The position numbers were made by a program, and so were the translations under genes. A stretch of DNA of 64,000 nt, taken from contig CAMBEE010000007.1 of NCBI GenBank assembly GCA_945865665.1, positions 20,584-84,583 of the forward strand, given 5' to 3'. Shown here piece after piece: positions 27,771 through 38,926 of the stretch (position 1 is its first letter; every line of letters starts with the position of its first letter). Origin of the DNA: an uncultured Clostridium sp. (GTDB taxonomy: Bacteria; Bacillota; Clostridia; TANB77; CAG-508). The notes under the pieces are model-generated. The model ran no database searches and was not told where the DNA came from. It saw only the letters and a program-made list of their open reading frames with translations.

Positions 27771-28799
27771 ATGAACGAGGATAGAATAATAAACCCAGCT
27801 TTAGAAGATATGGGTGAAGAGAGGCTAGAGAACACATTAAGACCTCAAACTTTAGATGAATATATTGGACAAGACAAAGTAAAAGAAAATATGAAAATTT
27901 ATATAGAAGCTGCAAAAAAAAGAGGAGAGGCTTTAGACCATGTATTATTGTATGGCCCTCCAGGACTTGGAAAAACCACACTTTCAAATATAATTGCAAA
28001 TGAAATGGGTTCAAATATAAAAATTACATCTGGTCCTGCAATAGAAAGACCAGGAGATTTAGCATCCTTATTAACAAATTTAGCTGAAAATGATGTGCTT
28101 TTTATAGATGAGATTCATAGATTAAGTAAAAATGTTGAAGAAATATTATATCCAGCACTTGAAGATTACACAATAGATATAATGATAGGAAAAGGTCCAA
28201 GCGCAAGGTCAATTAGGTTGGATTTGCCTAAATTTACATTAATAGGTGCAACTACAAAAGCAGGTTCTTTAACAACCCCATTAAGAGATAGATTTGGAAT
28301 CGTAAATAGACTAGAATTGTATTCAGTTGAAAACTTAAAACAAATTGTAAAAAGGTCAGCAAAAATTTTAGGTGTAGATATAGATGATCAAGCAGCAGAA
28401 GAAATTGCAAGAAGGTCAAGGGGAACACCTAGAATTGCAAATAGGTTATTAAAAAGAGTTAGAGATTATGCAGCAGTTTTGGGCAATGGAGACATTGATT
28501 TAAAAATTGCAAAACATGCATTAAATAAACTTGAAATTGATGAATTAGGTTTGGATGAAATAGATAGAAAATTATTAGATACAATGATAGTCCAATATGC
28601 AGGTAGACCAGTTGGAATTGAAGCATTGGCTGTAACAGTTGGAGAAGAGGTTGATACAATAGAAGATGTGTATGAACCATATTTGATTCAAATTGGCTTT
28701 ATATCTAGAACTTTAAGAGGAAGAGTTGTGTTACCACCAGCATATAAACATCTAGGATATAGTTATAATGGTGATATTGGACAACAAAGTTTTATTTAA
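27771..28799 (+). CDS. ruvB: Holliday junction branch-migration ATPase RuvB
   Basis: RuvB is the AAA+ motor of the RuvAB complex. Walker A is GPPGLGKTT (about residues 63-71), Walker B region [11 protein letters not shown], sensor [10 protein letters not shown], and the C-terminal winged helix [13 protein letters not shown]. Length is 342 residues. ruvA is not adjacent. Confidence 0.96.
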   Translation: MNEDRIINPALEDMGEERLENTLRPQTLDEYIGQDKVKENMKIYIEAAKKRGEALDHVLLYGPPGLGKTTLSNIIANEMGSNIKITSGPAIERPGDLASLLTNLAENDVLFIDEIHRLSKNVEEILYPALEDYTIDIMIGKGPSARSIRLDLPKFTLIGATTKAGSLTTPLRDRFGIVNRLELYSVENLKQIVKRSAKILGVDIDDQAAEEIARRSRGTPRIANRLLKRVRDYAAVLGNGDIDLKIAKHALNKLEIDELGLDEIDRKLLDTMIVQYAGRPVGIEALAVTVGEEVDTIEDVYEPYLIQIGFISRTLRGRVVLPPAYKHLGYSYNGDIGQQSFI

Positions 28800-28919
28800 T
28801 AAGATTATTCAAGTAGATTTATTTTATAATTTTGTGCAAAAACAAAGACGTGGATGTGAAAAAATTAATAGAAAAATAATATGGGAAACAGAGAAAAAAA
28901 TAGGTATAAGGGGTATGAG

Positions 28920-30635
28920 ATGGAAAAAATAAAAGAAATAATAAAAGAAAAAAAATTTAAGTATATTTGCTTTTTTTGGAGTATTATAAGTATTCAATTT
29001 ATATTGGGAGGAAATTTACAAAGTAAAGGACATATATGTACAAGTAAATCACAAGTTTTATTAAACATTTTTATGTTTATATTTATGACAGTAATATTTA
29101 TAGCATTACATTATAGTATATTAGAAATCTATAATAGAAAAAAAGTAATTAAAGAAAAAAAAGAAACAGTAGTAAAAAATAAGCAACAAGAAAAAAGTAA
29201 AGATACTGTTTTTAATAAAGTTATAAATAAAATTAAAGGAACAAAACACAAGGGAATACTATATTTTTTAATTATATTTGTGTGTTGGATTCCAACAGTT
29301 TTAGCATTTTATCCGGCAAATATAGCATATGATGGAGGATACCAAATTGGAAATTATTTTTTTGAAAATAAAATGCTACACCATCCAGTATTAATAACTA
29401 AATTATATACAACATTTTATGTTATTGGGATACAAATTGGGTCACCGGCACGAGGAATGTTCTTATTTTCTTTATTCCAAATGACATTTATGGCATTTTC
29501 ATTTTCAAATACTGTAATATTTATAGAAGAACAAACTAATAAAAAATGGGTACGAAATATTAGTATATTATTTTATGCATTATTCCCATATAATCAATTA
29601 TTTGCAGTAACAACAACCAAAGATGTTATTTTTGCAGGTTTTGTATTAATTTTCTTAATACATTTATATAGAAATATTGATAAAAAAACAGATATAGTAA
29701 ATTACATTTTTTTAATAATTATTGGAGTATTAATGTTACTTTCTAGAAATAACTCAATATATATGTTAGAGGTATCATTACCATTTGTTATAATAGTTCT
29801 TATAAAGGAAAAAAAGAAAATGCTTAAAATAGCTACGTTATTTTTAATAATTATAATATCATATAAATGCGCGAACAAACTGATATATGATAACAATAAT
29901 ACTGAAACAATGAAAGCAAAATCAACAGAAGGAAGTATGAGAACATCAACTTTTACACAAGCAGTAGGTAGAATAGTAAGAGACAATGAAGAAAAATTAA
30001 CAAATGAGGAAAAAGAAAAAATTACATATTATTTTAAGAGTTATAAGGCAATAGGAAAATTATATAAACAAAATATTGCAGATGATGCAGGTGGGATGAT
30101 AAGTGAAGAAGGAAATAATAACAAAAAAGAATTAATAAAATTTGTATTGGAATTAGGAAGAAAATATCCTATGTCATTTATAGAATCATTTTTAGATACG
30201 ACAAGAGGATTTTGGTATATATGTGACACATCATTTAGCAATATAGATACATATAAACATCCAGGATCATTTGAATTATATGATTATGGAATAGGACGAG
30301 GAGAAAATTATAAAGTAGTACATAATAGTAAGCTTCCTTTATTAAAAATGTTTGATGAATGGCTTTTCACTTCAAATGCTTACCAATGTATTCCAATATT
30401 GTATGTATTTTTACAACCAGGTATATACTTCTATTTTGCGTTAGCGTTTTTGCTATATGCAATTTACAAAAACGAAAAAAACACATTAGTAATTGCGATA
30501 TTATTATTTGTATTTTATGCATCATGTTATATGGCAAATTGCTCAATAGTAAGATATATGTATCCAGTAATGGTAAGCACACCAATTATGCTAGCTTTAG
30601 TAGAAAAAAATAAAAAAGAGGAAGAGAATGAATAA
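28920..30635 (+). CDS. DUF6020-type polytopic membrane protein (probable GT-C-like)
   Basis: This protein of about 571 residues has roughly a dozen membrane segments. After a short Lys-rich loop, CWIPTVLAFYPANIAYDGGYQIG and MLHHPVLITKLYTTFY match DUF6020 proteins, which resemble GT-C mannosyl/glucosyltransferases. The ATG after AAGGGG was preferred to one 13 codons upstream that lacks a ribosome site. Its end overlaps the next membrane gene by 8 bases, so the two are translationally coupled. The role is inferred to be envelope polysaccharide modification. Confidence 0.72.
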   Translation: MEKIKEIIKEKKFKYICFFWSIISIQFILGGNLQSKGHICTSKSQVLLNIFMFIFMTVIFIALHYSILEIYNRKKVIKEKKETVVKNKQQEKSKDTVFNKVINKIKGTKHKGILYFLIIFVCWIPTVLAFYPANIAYDGGYQIGNYFFENKMLHHPVLITKLYTTFYVIGIQIGSPARGMFLFSLFQMTFMAFSFSNTVIFIEEQTNKKWVRNISILFYALFPYNQLFAVTTTKDVIFAGFVLIFLIHLYRNIDKKTDIVNYIFLIIIGVLMLLSRNNSIYMLEVSLPFVIIVLIKEKKKMLKIATLFLIIIISYKCANKLIYDNNNTETMKAKSTEGSMRTSTFTQAVGRIVRDNEEKLTNEEKEKITYYFKSYKAIGKLYKQNIADDAGGMISEEGNNNKKELIKFVLELGRKYPMSFIESFLDTTRGFWYICDTSFSNIDTYKHPGSFELYDYGIGRGENYKVVHNSKLPLLKMFDEWLFTSNAYQCIPILYVFLQPGIYFYFALAFLLYAIYKNEKNTLVIAILLFVFYASCYMANCSIVRYMYPVMVSTPIMLALVEKNKKEEENE

Positions 30636-32140
30636 AAAAAATATATTATTAGTTTTAAGCATATTTGTAATAATATTTTCAATTATCATAATAAAGCCAA
30701 TAACAGATTTAGACGAAATATGGAATTACAACACAGCAAGAGTAATATCAGAAGGGATAGTACCATATAAAGATATAAGTATGATAACAACACCACTGTT
30801 ACCAATGATTACAGCAATATTCTTGAAAACAATTGCAAATGAAGTAATTGTTTCAAGGATATTAGCATCAATTTTATGGACAGGAATACTATTTACTACA
30901 TATAAAATATTAAAAAAAATATTAAAAGAAGAAAATATATGCTTAATTTTAACAGCAATAATAGGATTTATATGTAGAGATATATATTGCATAGATTACA
31001 ATGTAACAGTACTTTTAATTTCATTAATTATTTTGTATAGTGAGTTAAAAAACATAGAAAATGTTGCAAAATTTCAAAATAAAAGAGATTTATTAATACG
31101 GAATATTAGCAGGACTAGCTATATGCACTAAACAAAGTATAGGATCAACTCTTGCAATAATTGCTGTTGGATATAAATTATTATTTGTAGAAAATAAAGA
31201 GCAATTTAAAGAATATATAAAAAGCGCGGGAACACGAATTTTAGGAATATTGATACCAGTAATATTTATGACAGTATATTTATTGGTAACAAATTCATTA
31301 ATAGATTTTATAAATTATGCAATATTGGGAATAAAAACATTTTCAAATAAAATTGCATATACAGGGTTATTACAAGATGATAATTTAGAAATACGAATAT
31401 TGGCTGTATTAATACCAGCTTCAATAATGCTAAATGCAATAATATTGCTTATTGCAAGAATATTAAAAAGAGAAAATGATGAGTTCAAAAATATATTAAC
31501 TATTTTAATATATAGTGTTTCAATTATTATAGTGATGTATCCAATATCAGATAAAATTCACTTTTTAATAGGAAGTTTCATAGCATTAATAGGATTAATA
31601 TATCAAATATATTTATTAGGAAAAATTTTATATAGAAAAATAAGATTGGCACAAAAATATAAAGTTTATAAAATAACAACTTTATTGATACAAGTAATTA
31701 TATTTGTGGAAATTGCAATTTATGGAATAAACAATCTATATAATTATATAAAAGTAGAAAAAAATGAGAGAATAGCTCATTATAAAAATATAGAAATAAG
31801 TGAAGGACTAATAGAAAGAGTTGACGAAATAGATGCATATATTTCAGAACAAGAAAACAATGGAAAAAAAGTATATATATTAGATGCAGAAGCGGCTATA
31901 TATATGATACCACTAAATAAATACAACAAAGATTATGATATGTTTTTAAAAGGTAATATAGGCAAAGATGGTGAACAGGGACAGATAGAAAAAATACAAA
32001 ATAGAAATGATAATGAGTTATATTTAATAAGAAATTCAAAGTTAAGAAGCAATTGGCAAACACCATTAAATGTGGTGAATTATGTAAGGAATAATTTAGA
32101 AAAAATAGGAGAAATAAGTATATATGAAGTTTTTAAATAA
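30628..32140 (+). CDS. GT-C family glycosyltransferase-like membrane protein (+1 shift at CGG)
   Basis: This polytopic protein has the GT-C hallmark of an acidic pair soon after the first membrane segment (TDLDEIWNYNTARVI). In the zero frame it ends at residue 167 (RDLLI then CGG). Read +1 it continues GILAGLAICTKQSIGSTLAI, a conserved block of PMT-like proteins, through eight or so more membrane segments to a soluble tail. The joined product is about 503 residues. It overlaps the previous gene by 8 bases and the next by 17, as in a coupled operon. Confidence 0.78.
31099..31101 (+). other. In-frame CGG codon at apparent +1 frameshift site (GT-C protein)
   Basis: The zero frame is ATA CGG AAT ATT AGC AGG ... 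TAA. Skipping C gives ATA GGA ATA TTA GCA GGA CTA, a membrane segment continuing to CTKQSIG. Confidence 0.78.
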
Positions 32141-33656
32141 AATACAGAATGCAATACAAAACAATAAAATAATTCAACTAATTTTGTTATTTTTATTATC
32201 AATAATACTATTTAAAGATTATTTATCAATGCATTATGCAACAGATACATACAATGTGATAAATGCAGGATACTTAGAATATGCAATACATAATTCTTTT
32301 GTAGATGGGAGAATATTTGCTGGTGCATTAGAAGTAATAGCAAATTACATAAATATGCCAATAAATGTATTGGTTGTGGGATTTACATTTATTGCGATAT
32401 TTATATCATGTATTGCTGTTATAGTTTTAAGAGATATGGTGTTAGAAATAAAGGAAACAGAAAGTAAAAAAATAAGATTATTAATAACAGTAATATCATA
32501 TATAACAATATTTAATTTTATGTATGTAGAAAATATGTATTTTATAGAAAACTTAGTAATGTCAATAAGTGTATTAATGTACATATTATCAATACGTGAA
32601 CTTGTAAGAAAAAACAAATTTTATTATTTAAAAGCAGTTGTATATGCTGTAATAGCAACATTTGCATATCAAGGAACAATTAGTGTATTTTTATTATATG
32701 GATTTGTATTTAGCCTTATAACTAGTAAAGAAAATTTTAAAAAATTTACAAAAAATTTAGCTCTAATTTTTTCTATAGCTTTAATATCATTTGCATTGAA
32801 TGTTATTCAAATAAAAATAACAAGTATTATTGTTGGAATTGGGCAACAAAGGCTTGGTGGAATAGGCGATATGTTATTACAGTTAAAAGAAGTAATAATA
32901 TGTTTTAAAAGAATGGTATTAAAAGATGTTATAATAAATACAAGTGGGTTGTTTCCAAAAGGATTATTAATATATTTTATAACTGCAATTATGATAGTTT
33001 CAATGATATATGAAGCAAAATATCCTAAAGAAAATATCGTATTATTTTTAATACAAATAATAATTGCAACAGTTGTAATTTCTATAGCAATGTGTATAAT
33101 AAATCTACTTGGTTATGACACAGGTAGAATTCATAATGAATTAGGAGCATTGCTAGGAATGGTGCTTATATTCATATATTGTAGTAGTGATATGTTTACT
33201 AAAAATGTTACAATTTCAAGGATATTAAGTATTATATTTTTAATTTATTTTAGTTTAAATTGCATTAATACAATAAATATTTTGAATCAACATAAAGAGG
33301 TAAATAAAAGAGAAAAAGAATTTTGTCAAGGCTTAGAAAAATACATCGAAGAATATGAAAAAGAAAATAATACAAAAGTTGTGGAAGCAAAATTTTATAA
33401 AAATTATGATGGAGACAAAGTTTATTTTGATGGTATATCTAATAAATCTGTTATAACATACAACGGGGTTTATTGTACATGGTCATCAATTGGAACAATT
33501 AATTTTTATACCAATAGAAAATTTGAGAGACAAATGATAGAATATGATGGAGAAAATAAAGAAATTATAGAAAAACATATGGAATTAAAAGACCAAGGGT
33601 ATGATAATAATTTTTTAATAATAGATGGAATTTTATATTATAATGTTTTTGTATAA
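32124..33656 (+). CDS. GtrII-like glucosyltransferase-type membrane protein, copy 1
   Basis: This 510-residue protein has about ten membrane segments. MHYATDTYNVINAGY and DGRIFAGALEVIANY early on, YQGTISVFLLYGF and GYDTGRIHNELGALLG later, match GtrII-type lipid-linked glucosyl transfer proteins. It is a clear paralogue of the gene two downstream. Its start overlaps the GT-C gene. Confidence 0.7.
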   Translation: MKFLNKIQNAIQNNKIIQLILLFLLSIILFKDYLSMHYATDTYNVINAGYLEYAIHNSFVDGRIFAGALEVIANYINMPINVLVVGFTFIAIFISCIAVIVLRDMVLEIKETESKKIRLLITVISYITIFNFMYVENMYFIENLVMSISVLMYILSIRELVRKNKFYYLKAVVYAVIATFAYQGTISVFLLYGFVFSLITSKENFKKFTKNLALIFSIALISFALNVIQIKITSIIVGIGQQRLGGIGDMLLQLKEVIICFKRMVLKDVIINTSGLFPKGLLIYFITAIMIVSMIYEAKYPKENIVLFLIQIIIATVVISIAMCIINLLGYDTGRIHNELGALLGMVLIFIYCSSDMFTKNVTISRILSIIFLIYFSLNCINTINILNQHKEVNKREKEFCQGLEKYIEEYEKENNTKVVEAKFYKNYDGDKVYFDGISNKSVITYNGVYCTWSSIGTINFYTNRKFERQMIEYDGENKEIIEKHMELKDQGYDNNFLIIDGILYYNVFV

Positions 33657-33724
33657 AAGCTAGATGAAACATTTAGATTTGTTTTTTACTATAAAATATT
33701 AACAAAATATAAGGAGGAATTTAA

Positions 33725-34276
33725 ATGAAATTATTGATGCATACATGTTGTGCCCCTTGTAGTGTGTATTGTATAGATACCTTAAGAGAAGAAGGAATAG
33801 AACCAACCATATATTGGTATAATCCTAATATACACCCATATATGGAGTACAAAGCAAGGAGAGATACATTAAAAGAATATGCGGAAAGTCTGAATTTGAA
33901 TGCAATATTTGAGGAAGACTATGGATTAGATGATTTTTGTAAAAATGTAGTAGGAGATTTACAAAATAGATGTAAAAATTATTGCTATCCAGTAAGACTA
34001 AGAAAAACATTTGAATATGCAAAAGAAAATGGTTATGATGCAGTTACAACAACACTTTTATACAGTATTTATCAAAATCATGATTTTATAAAAGAATATA
34101 TGGAAAAGCTAAGTGAAGAGTTTGGAATAGAATTTTTATATAGAGATTTTAGAGTTGGTTTTAGAGAAGGACAAAATAAGGCTAGAGAATTAGGTTTATA
34201 TATGCAAAAATATTGTGGTTGTATTTTTTCTGAAGAAGATAGATATTCAAAACAAATTAAGAGGGATAAACAATAA
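33725..34276 (+). CDS. queH: Epoxyqueuosine reductase QueH
   Basis: QueH performs the last step of queuosine synthesis, reducing epoxyqueuosine in tRNA. The Fe-S and catalytic cysteines are seen in HTCCAPCS (residues 7-14), CKNYCYPVRL and KYCGCIFSEEDRY. Length is 183 residues. It is followed with no gap by the second GtrII-like gene (TAA then ATG), which suggests insertion of that paralogue beside it or the reverse. Confidence 0.92.
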   Translation: MKLLMHTCCAPCSVYCIDTLREEGIEPTIYWYNPNIHPYMEYKARRDTLKEYAESLNLNAIFEEDYGLDDFCKNVVGDLQNRCKNYCYPVRLRKTFEYAKENGYDAVTTTLLYSIYQNHDFIKEYMEKLSEEFGIEFLYRDFRVGFREGQNKARELGLYMQKYCGCIFSEEDRYSKQIKRDKQ

Positions 34277-35794
34277 ATGAAGATAAAAAGATATTTAGAA
34301 AAAAATAAAACAAATATATTAGAATTTGTAATAATATTAGCAATTACTTTAATAATTTTTATACCATTTTTAATAGGACATTATGCAACAGACACTTATA
34401 ATATAGCAAATATAGGATACAAAAATTATGCAATAAATTGGTCATTAAATGACGGAAGAATATTTATGGAAATAATAGGCTTAATAGCTGATAAAATAAA
34501 CATATCAATAGAAACATATGTATTTGTAACATTATTTTCAGCATTAATTATATCATGTATAAGTGTATGTGTATTAAAAAAAGTAATAGAAAAATACAAA
34601 AAACCTAAAAATATATTGCAAAATATAATTTTGGTGATTATAAGCTATGTAACAATTTTTAATTTTATGTATTTAGAAGATATGTATTTTGTTGAAAGTG
34701 TGGTTATGGCAACAAGTGTATTGCTATATGAAATTGCGGCGGATATACTTATAACAAAAAATAAAAATTATATAATAAAAAGTTTGATCTTAACTATATT
34801 AGGAATATTATGTTATCAAGGAACCATAGGAATATTATTTGCATTTGTGATTTTATTTACAATTTTGAAAAATAAAAATGATATAAAACAAATAATAATT
34901 GATTTGATAAAATCTGGAGTTATAGCTCTAGTTGCGGTATTACTTAATATTGGAACAGTTAAAATAGTAGGAAATTTAACGGGAATGAAGCAAACAAGAC
35001 TAGGAGACTTATCAAATATTTTTAGAAATATTAGAACTATTTTTTTAACATTGCCTAATATTTTGCAAGAAACTTGTAATCTATTTCCACGAAATGCCTT
35101 ATTATTATTTTTAGGATTATTAACAATGTCAGTCATTTTATATGTAATGATTAATAAAAAATATAAAGAACATATTGTGATTAAATATTTTAGTATTGCA
35201 TTGATAACAATTCTTGGTAGTTGTGTTACATATATTTTAACATTAACAAGTTTTTATACAGGTAGACTTAGAAATGGCTTAGGAGCGGTTGTTGGAATAC
35301 TATTTTTATTTATATTTTCAGAAACAGATGTATTTGAAAATATAAATAAAAATAATAAGAAATTTATTTTAGGGATGTTAACTATAACGACATTAATATC
35401 ATATATGATAATTGTAGTAATAAATTCTGAAAGTATAATGTTACAGCATAAGAGAGTAAATAAATTGGAAAAAATTGAAGTAAATAAAATTGAACAATAT
35501 ATTGAAGAGTACGAGAATATTACAGGTATAAAGGTTACAAAAATTGCTAAGATAGTGGATACAGGAAATTTAGATAAATCATATTTTGAAGGTACAAAAA
35601 ATAAAACATCATTTACTCATAATGCAATAAGGACAAGTTGGGCTGCAGATGGAGTTATAAATTTTTATACAAATAGAGATTTGGAGACGGTTAAAATTGA
35701 TGCTAAAGCTAAAGAGAATTATTTAAAAAATAAAGATAATAATGATTATATGTGTATAGATGATATATTGTATATTACTGTATATATGTATTAA
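34277..35794 (+). CDS. GtrII-like glucosyltransferase-type membrane protein, copy 2
   Basis: This 505-residue paralogue of the 32.1-kb gene has the same HYATDTYN, NDGRIF, CYQGTIGILFAF and YTGRLRNGLGAVVG blocks in the same order, with similar C-terminal soluble ends (TSWAADGVINFYTNR). It starts directly at the queH stop codon, so it depends on coupled translation. Confidence 0.7.
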   Translation: MKIKRYLEKNKTNILEFVIILAITLIIFIPFLIGHYATDTYNIANIGYKNYAINWSLNDGRIFMEIIGLIADKINISIETYVFVTLFSALIISCISVCVLKKVIEKYKKPKNILQNIILVIISYVTIFNFMYLEDMYFVESVVMATSVLLYEIAADILITKNKNYIIKSLILTILGILCYQGTIGILFAFVILFTILKNKNDIKQIIIDLIKSGVIALVAVLLNIGTVKIVGNLTGMKQTRLGDLSNIFRNIRTIFLTLPNILQETCNLFPRNALLLFLGLLTMSVILYVMINKKYKEHIVIKYFSIALITILGSCVTYILTLTSFYTGRLRNGLGAVVGILFLFIFSETDVFENINKNNKKFILGMLTITTLISYMIIVVINSESIMLQHKRVNKLEKIEVNKIEQYIEEYENITGIKVTKIAKIVDTGNLDKSYFEGTKNKTSFTHNAIRTSWAADGVINFYTNRDLETVKIDAKAKENYLKNKDNNDYMCIDDILYITVYMY

Positions 35795-35819
35795 GGGGAA
35801 GATAGAGGAAAATAAAAAT

Positions 35820-35866
35820 TTTAGGGATTGGGGGACGGGTCTCGAAATCCCTAAAAATTTAGGAGG
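35820..35866 (+). repeat. REP-like family R3
   Basis: AGGGATTGGGGGACGGGTCT pairs at its ends with AATCCCT. It lies just before the polA ribosome site. Confidence 0.7.
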
Positions 35867-35874
35867 ATAAAATT

Positions 35875-38661
35875 TTGAAAAAACTAGTATTGATAGACGG
35901 AAATAGTATAATGAATAGAGCATTTTATGGAATAATGGGTAGTAAAGCATTGACGACAAAAGATGGAAAATACACAAATGCTATTTATGGATTTCTTGCA
36001 ATTTTATTTAAATTACTAGAAGAGGAGAAACCTGATTATATAGGTGTAACATTTGATTTAAAGGCTCCAACTGCAAGACATAAAATGTATGAAGGGTATA
36101 AAGCAAATAGAAAAGGGATGCCAACAGAACTTGCAGAGCAAATGCCAATTATAAAAGATGTTCTAAGAGCTATGAATATAGATATAATTGAAAAAGAAGG
36201 TTATGAAGGTGATGATGTAATTGGAACACTTTCTAGATATGGGGAACAAAAAGGCCTTGAGGTTGTAATACTTTCAGGAGATAGAGATACCTTCCAATTA
36301 GCAACAGATAATGTAAGAATAAACATTCCTAGAACAAAAGGCGGAAAAACTGAAACAGAAATATTCAATAGAGAAAAAGTAAAAGAAGTTTATGGAATTG
36401 AGCCAAAGCAATTAATAGAAGTTAAAGGTTTGCAAGGTGATACATCTGACAATATTCCAGGTGTTCCAGGAATAGGTGAAAAAACAGCACTTTCTTTAGT
36501 TCAAAAGTATGAAACAATTGATAATTTGTATAAAAAATTAGAGTCTGGAGAAGCAGATGTAAAAGGGAAACAAAAAGAAAAATTAGAGCAAAATAAAGAT
36601 TTAGCATATCTTTCAAGAACATTAGGTGAGATTAATACTAAAGTTCCTATTGAAGATACTTTGGAAGAATTAAAACTTGAAGAATGGGATAAACCAAAGG
36701 TTTTAGAATTATTCAAAGAGTTAAATTTTAAAAGATATATAGATAGATTTAATTTGCAAAATGAAGCAGGAAACGGTGATAATTCCGGTGAAGAGAAAAT
36801 TATAGAAAATCAATATAAGGTAGAGAAAAAATCTATAGAAGAAATAAAAGAGATTATTGAAGAACAAGGTAAAATGATTTTTTATATGGAAACTGAAAAA
36901 GATAATGACGAAGATAAAATTATAAAGGAAAAAATAACAGGAATTTCAATTTTCAATTCTTATGAAAATGAAGCATATTATATAGATATTAAAAATGGTG
37001 AAAAAATTCAAGAATTAAAAGATATTTTTGAAAATGATAAAATACTAAAAATTGGCATAGATTTGGGAAGAGTTTATATACTATTAAGACAAGAGGGAAT
37101 AGACTTTAAGGGAATAAATTATGATGCAAGTATTGCTGCATACATTTTAAATCCAACAAATAATAAACTAAAATTAACTGATTTAGCAGAACAATATTTA
37201 GAAATAGATGTTAATGGAATTTTAGGAGATTCAAAATCATCAAAGGTAGAACAAATTAATTTATTTGATGCAATGCAAGGTGCGGGGCTATCTAGTTCAA
37301 ATGAAGAAAAGTCAGAAGAAGAAAGAATTAAAGAAGAACAAGAAAAGTCTCAAAAAGCTGAAGAAAAAAAATGTACATTATATGCATATATAATTTATAA
37401 ATTACAAGAAATTACAATGAAAAAACTAGAAGAAATAAATGCGGTAGATTTATTTAATAATATAGATATGCCAACAGTAACAGTTCTTGCAAATATGCAA
37501 TGGAATGGTATGTATGCAGATTTAGAAGAGCTTAATAAATTTGGAAATCAATTAAAAGAGCAACTAGAAATAAAAACAAAAATGATATATGAAATGGCTG
37601 GAGAAGAATTCAATATAAACTCAACAAAACAATTAGGTGAAATATTATTTGAAAAAATGAAATTACCAGTTGTTAAGAAAACAAAAAGTGGATATTCAAC
37701 AGATGTAGATGTATTGGAAAAATTAAAATCAGAAGACCCAATAATATCAGAAATATTAGATTATAGACAATTAATGAAATTAAACTCAACATATGTTGAA
37801 GGGCTAAAGCCATATATCAAACCAAAAACAAAAAGAATACATTCATTCTTCCATCAAACAATAACAGCAACAGGAAGAATAAGTTCAACAGAACCCAACT
37901 TGCAAAACATCCCAACAAGATTTGAGTTAGGAAAACAAGTTAGAAAAATATTTAAACCAGAACAAGGGAAAGTTTACATTGATGCCGATTATTCACAAAT
38001 CGAACTAAGAGTATTAGCACATATGTCAGAAGATGCACATATGGTTCAAGCTTTCAAAGATGGAGAAGATATCCACAGACAAGCAGCATCAAAGGTATTT
38101 AAAACACCGATGGAAGAAGTAACAAAAGAACAAAGAAGTAATGCAAAAGCAGTAAACTTCGGAATTGTTTATGGAATAAGTGATTTTGGACTAGGAGAGC
38201 AACTAGGAATATCAAGAAAAATAGCGAAACAATATATAGAAGAATATTTGCAAGAATATGCTGGAATAAAGAACTTTATGGATGATATGAAAGAAAAAGC
38301 AAAAGAAACAGGATATGTAGAAACACTATTTAATAGAAGAAGATATATACCAGAATTAAAGTCTAACAATTATATGGTAAGACAATTTGGAGAAAGAGCT
38401 GCAATGAACACACCAATACAAGGAACAGCAGCAGACATTATGAAAATTGCTATGATAAATGTGTATAAAAAGTTGATAGAAGAAAAATTAGATGCTAAAA
38501 TAGTTTTACAAGTTCATGACGAAATGATGATAGAAGCACCTTTAGCAGAGGCAGAAAAAGTAAAAGAAATTGTTAAAACAGAAATGGAAAGTGCAATAAA
38601 ACTTAATGTGCCACTAATTGCGGAAGTTTCTGAAGCAGAAAATTGGTACGAATGCAAATGA
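35875..38661 (+). CDS. polA: DNA polymerase I
   Basis: The protein has the 5'-3' exonuclease/flap domain (residues 1-290, LIDGNSIMNRAFYG, VILSGDRDTFQL), a degenerate 3'-5' exonuclease domain lacking the DxE pair (FYMETEKD), and the polymerase domain with motif A DYSQIELRVLAHMSEDA and motif C VHDEMMIEAP. Length is 928 residues. The start is TTG, eight bases after AGGAGG. As in Bacillus, proofreading is probably absent. Confidence 0.96.
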   Translation: MKKLVLIDGNSIMNRAFYGIMGSKALTTKDGKYTNAIYGFLAILFKLLEEEKPDYIGVTFDLKAPTARHKMYEGYKANRKGMPTELAEQMPIIKDVLRAMNIDIIEKEGYEGDDVIGTLSRYGEQKGLEVVILSGDRDTFQLATDNVRINIPRTKGGKTETEIFNREKVKEVYGIEPKQLIEVKGLQGDTSDNIPGVPGIGEKTALSLVQKYETIDNLYKKLESGEADVKGKQKEKLEQNKDLAYLSRTLGEINTKVPIEDTLEELKLEEWDKPKVLELFKELNFKRYIDRFNLQNEAGNGDNSGEEKIIENQYKVEKKSIEEIKEIIEEQGKMIFYMETEKDNDEDKIIKEKITGISIFNSYENEAYYIDIKNGEKIQELKDIFENDKILKIGIDLGRVYILLRQEGIDFKGINYDASIAAYILNPTNNKLKLTDLAEQYLEIDVNGILGDSKSSKVEQINLFDAMQGAGLSSSNEEKSEEERIKEEQEKSQKAEEKKCTLYAYIIYKLQEITMKKLEEINAVDLFNNIDMPTVTVLANMQWNGMYADLEELNKFGNQLKEQLEIKTKMIYEMAGEEFNINSTKQLGEILFEKMKLPVVKKTKSGYSTDVDVLEKLKSEDPIISEILDYRQLMKLNSTYVEGLKPYIKPKTKRIHSFFHQTITATGRISSTEPNLQNIPTRFELGKQVRKIFKPEQGKVYIDADYSQIELRVLAHMSEDAHMVQAFKDGEDIHRQAASKVFKTPMEEVTKEQRSNAKAVNFGIVYGISDFGLGEQLGISRKIAKQYIEEYLQEYAGIKNFMDDMKEKAKETGYVETLFNRRRYIPELKSNNYMVRQFGERAAMNTPIQGTAADIMKIAMINVYKKLIEEKLDAKIVLQVHDEMMIEAPLAEAEKVKEIVKTEMESAIKLNVPLIAEVSEAENWYECK

Positions 38662-38676
38662 TTTTTGACCATCGGG

Positions 38677-38906
38677 TTCGACCATTGGGGACGTTCTGGA
38701 TTTGGTTTTCGACCATTGGGGAGGGTTCGACCATTGGGGACGTTCTTAAATTGGTTGAAATAATTTAGTATCTGAAAACATTCTTTCATTAATTCAACCA
38801 ATTTAAGAACGTCCCCAATGGTCGAACCCTCCCCAATGGTTGAAAACCAAATCCAGAACGTCCCCAATGGTCGAAAACCAAATCCAGAACGTCCCCAATG
38901 GTCGAA
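38677..38906. repeat. Compound array of R2-type REP units
   Basis: At least six ACCATTGGGGACGTTC-type units stand in nested inverted order around a central spacer (38762-38795): three on the left in one orientation and three or four on the right in the other. The whole array is a 230-base imperfect palindrome between polA and the transglycosylase gene. Confidence 0.85.
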
Positions 38907-38926
38907 GAAAAAAGGAGTGATTAAAA

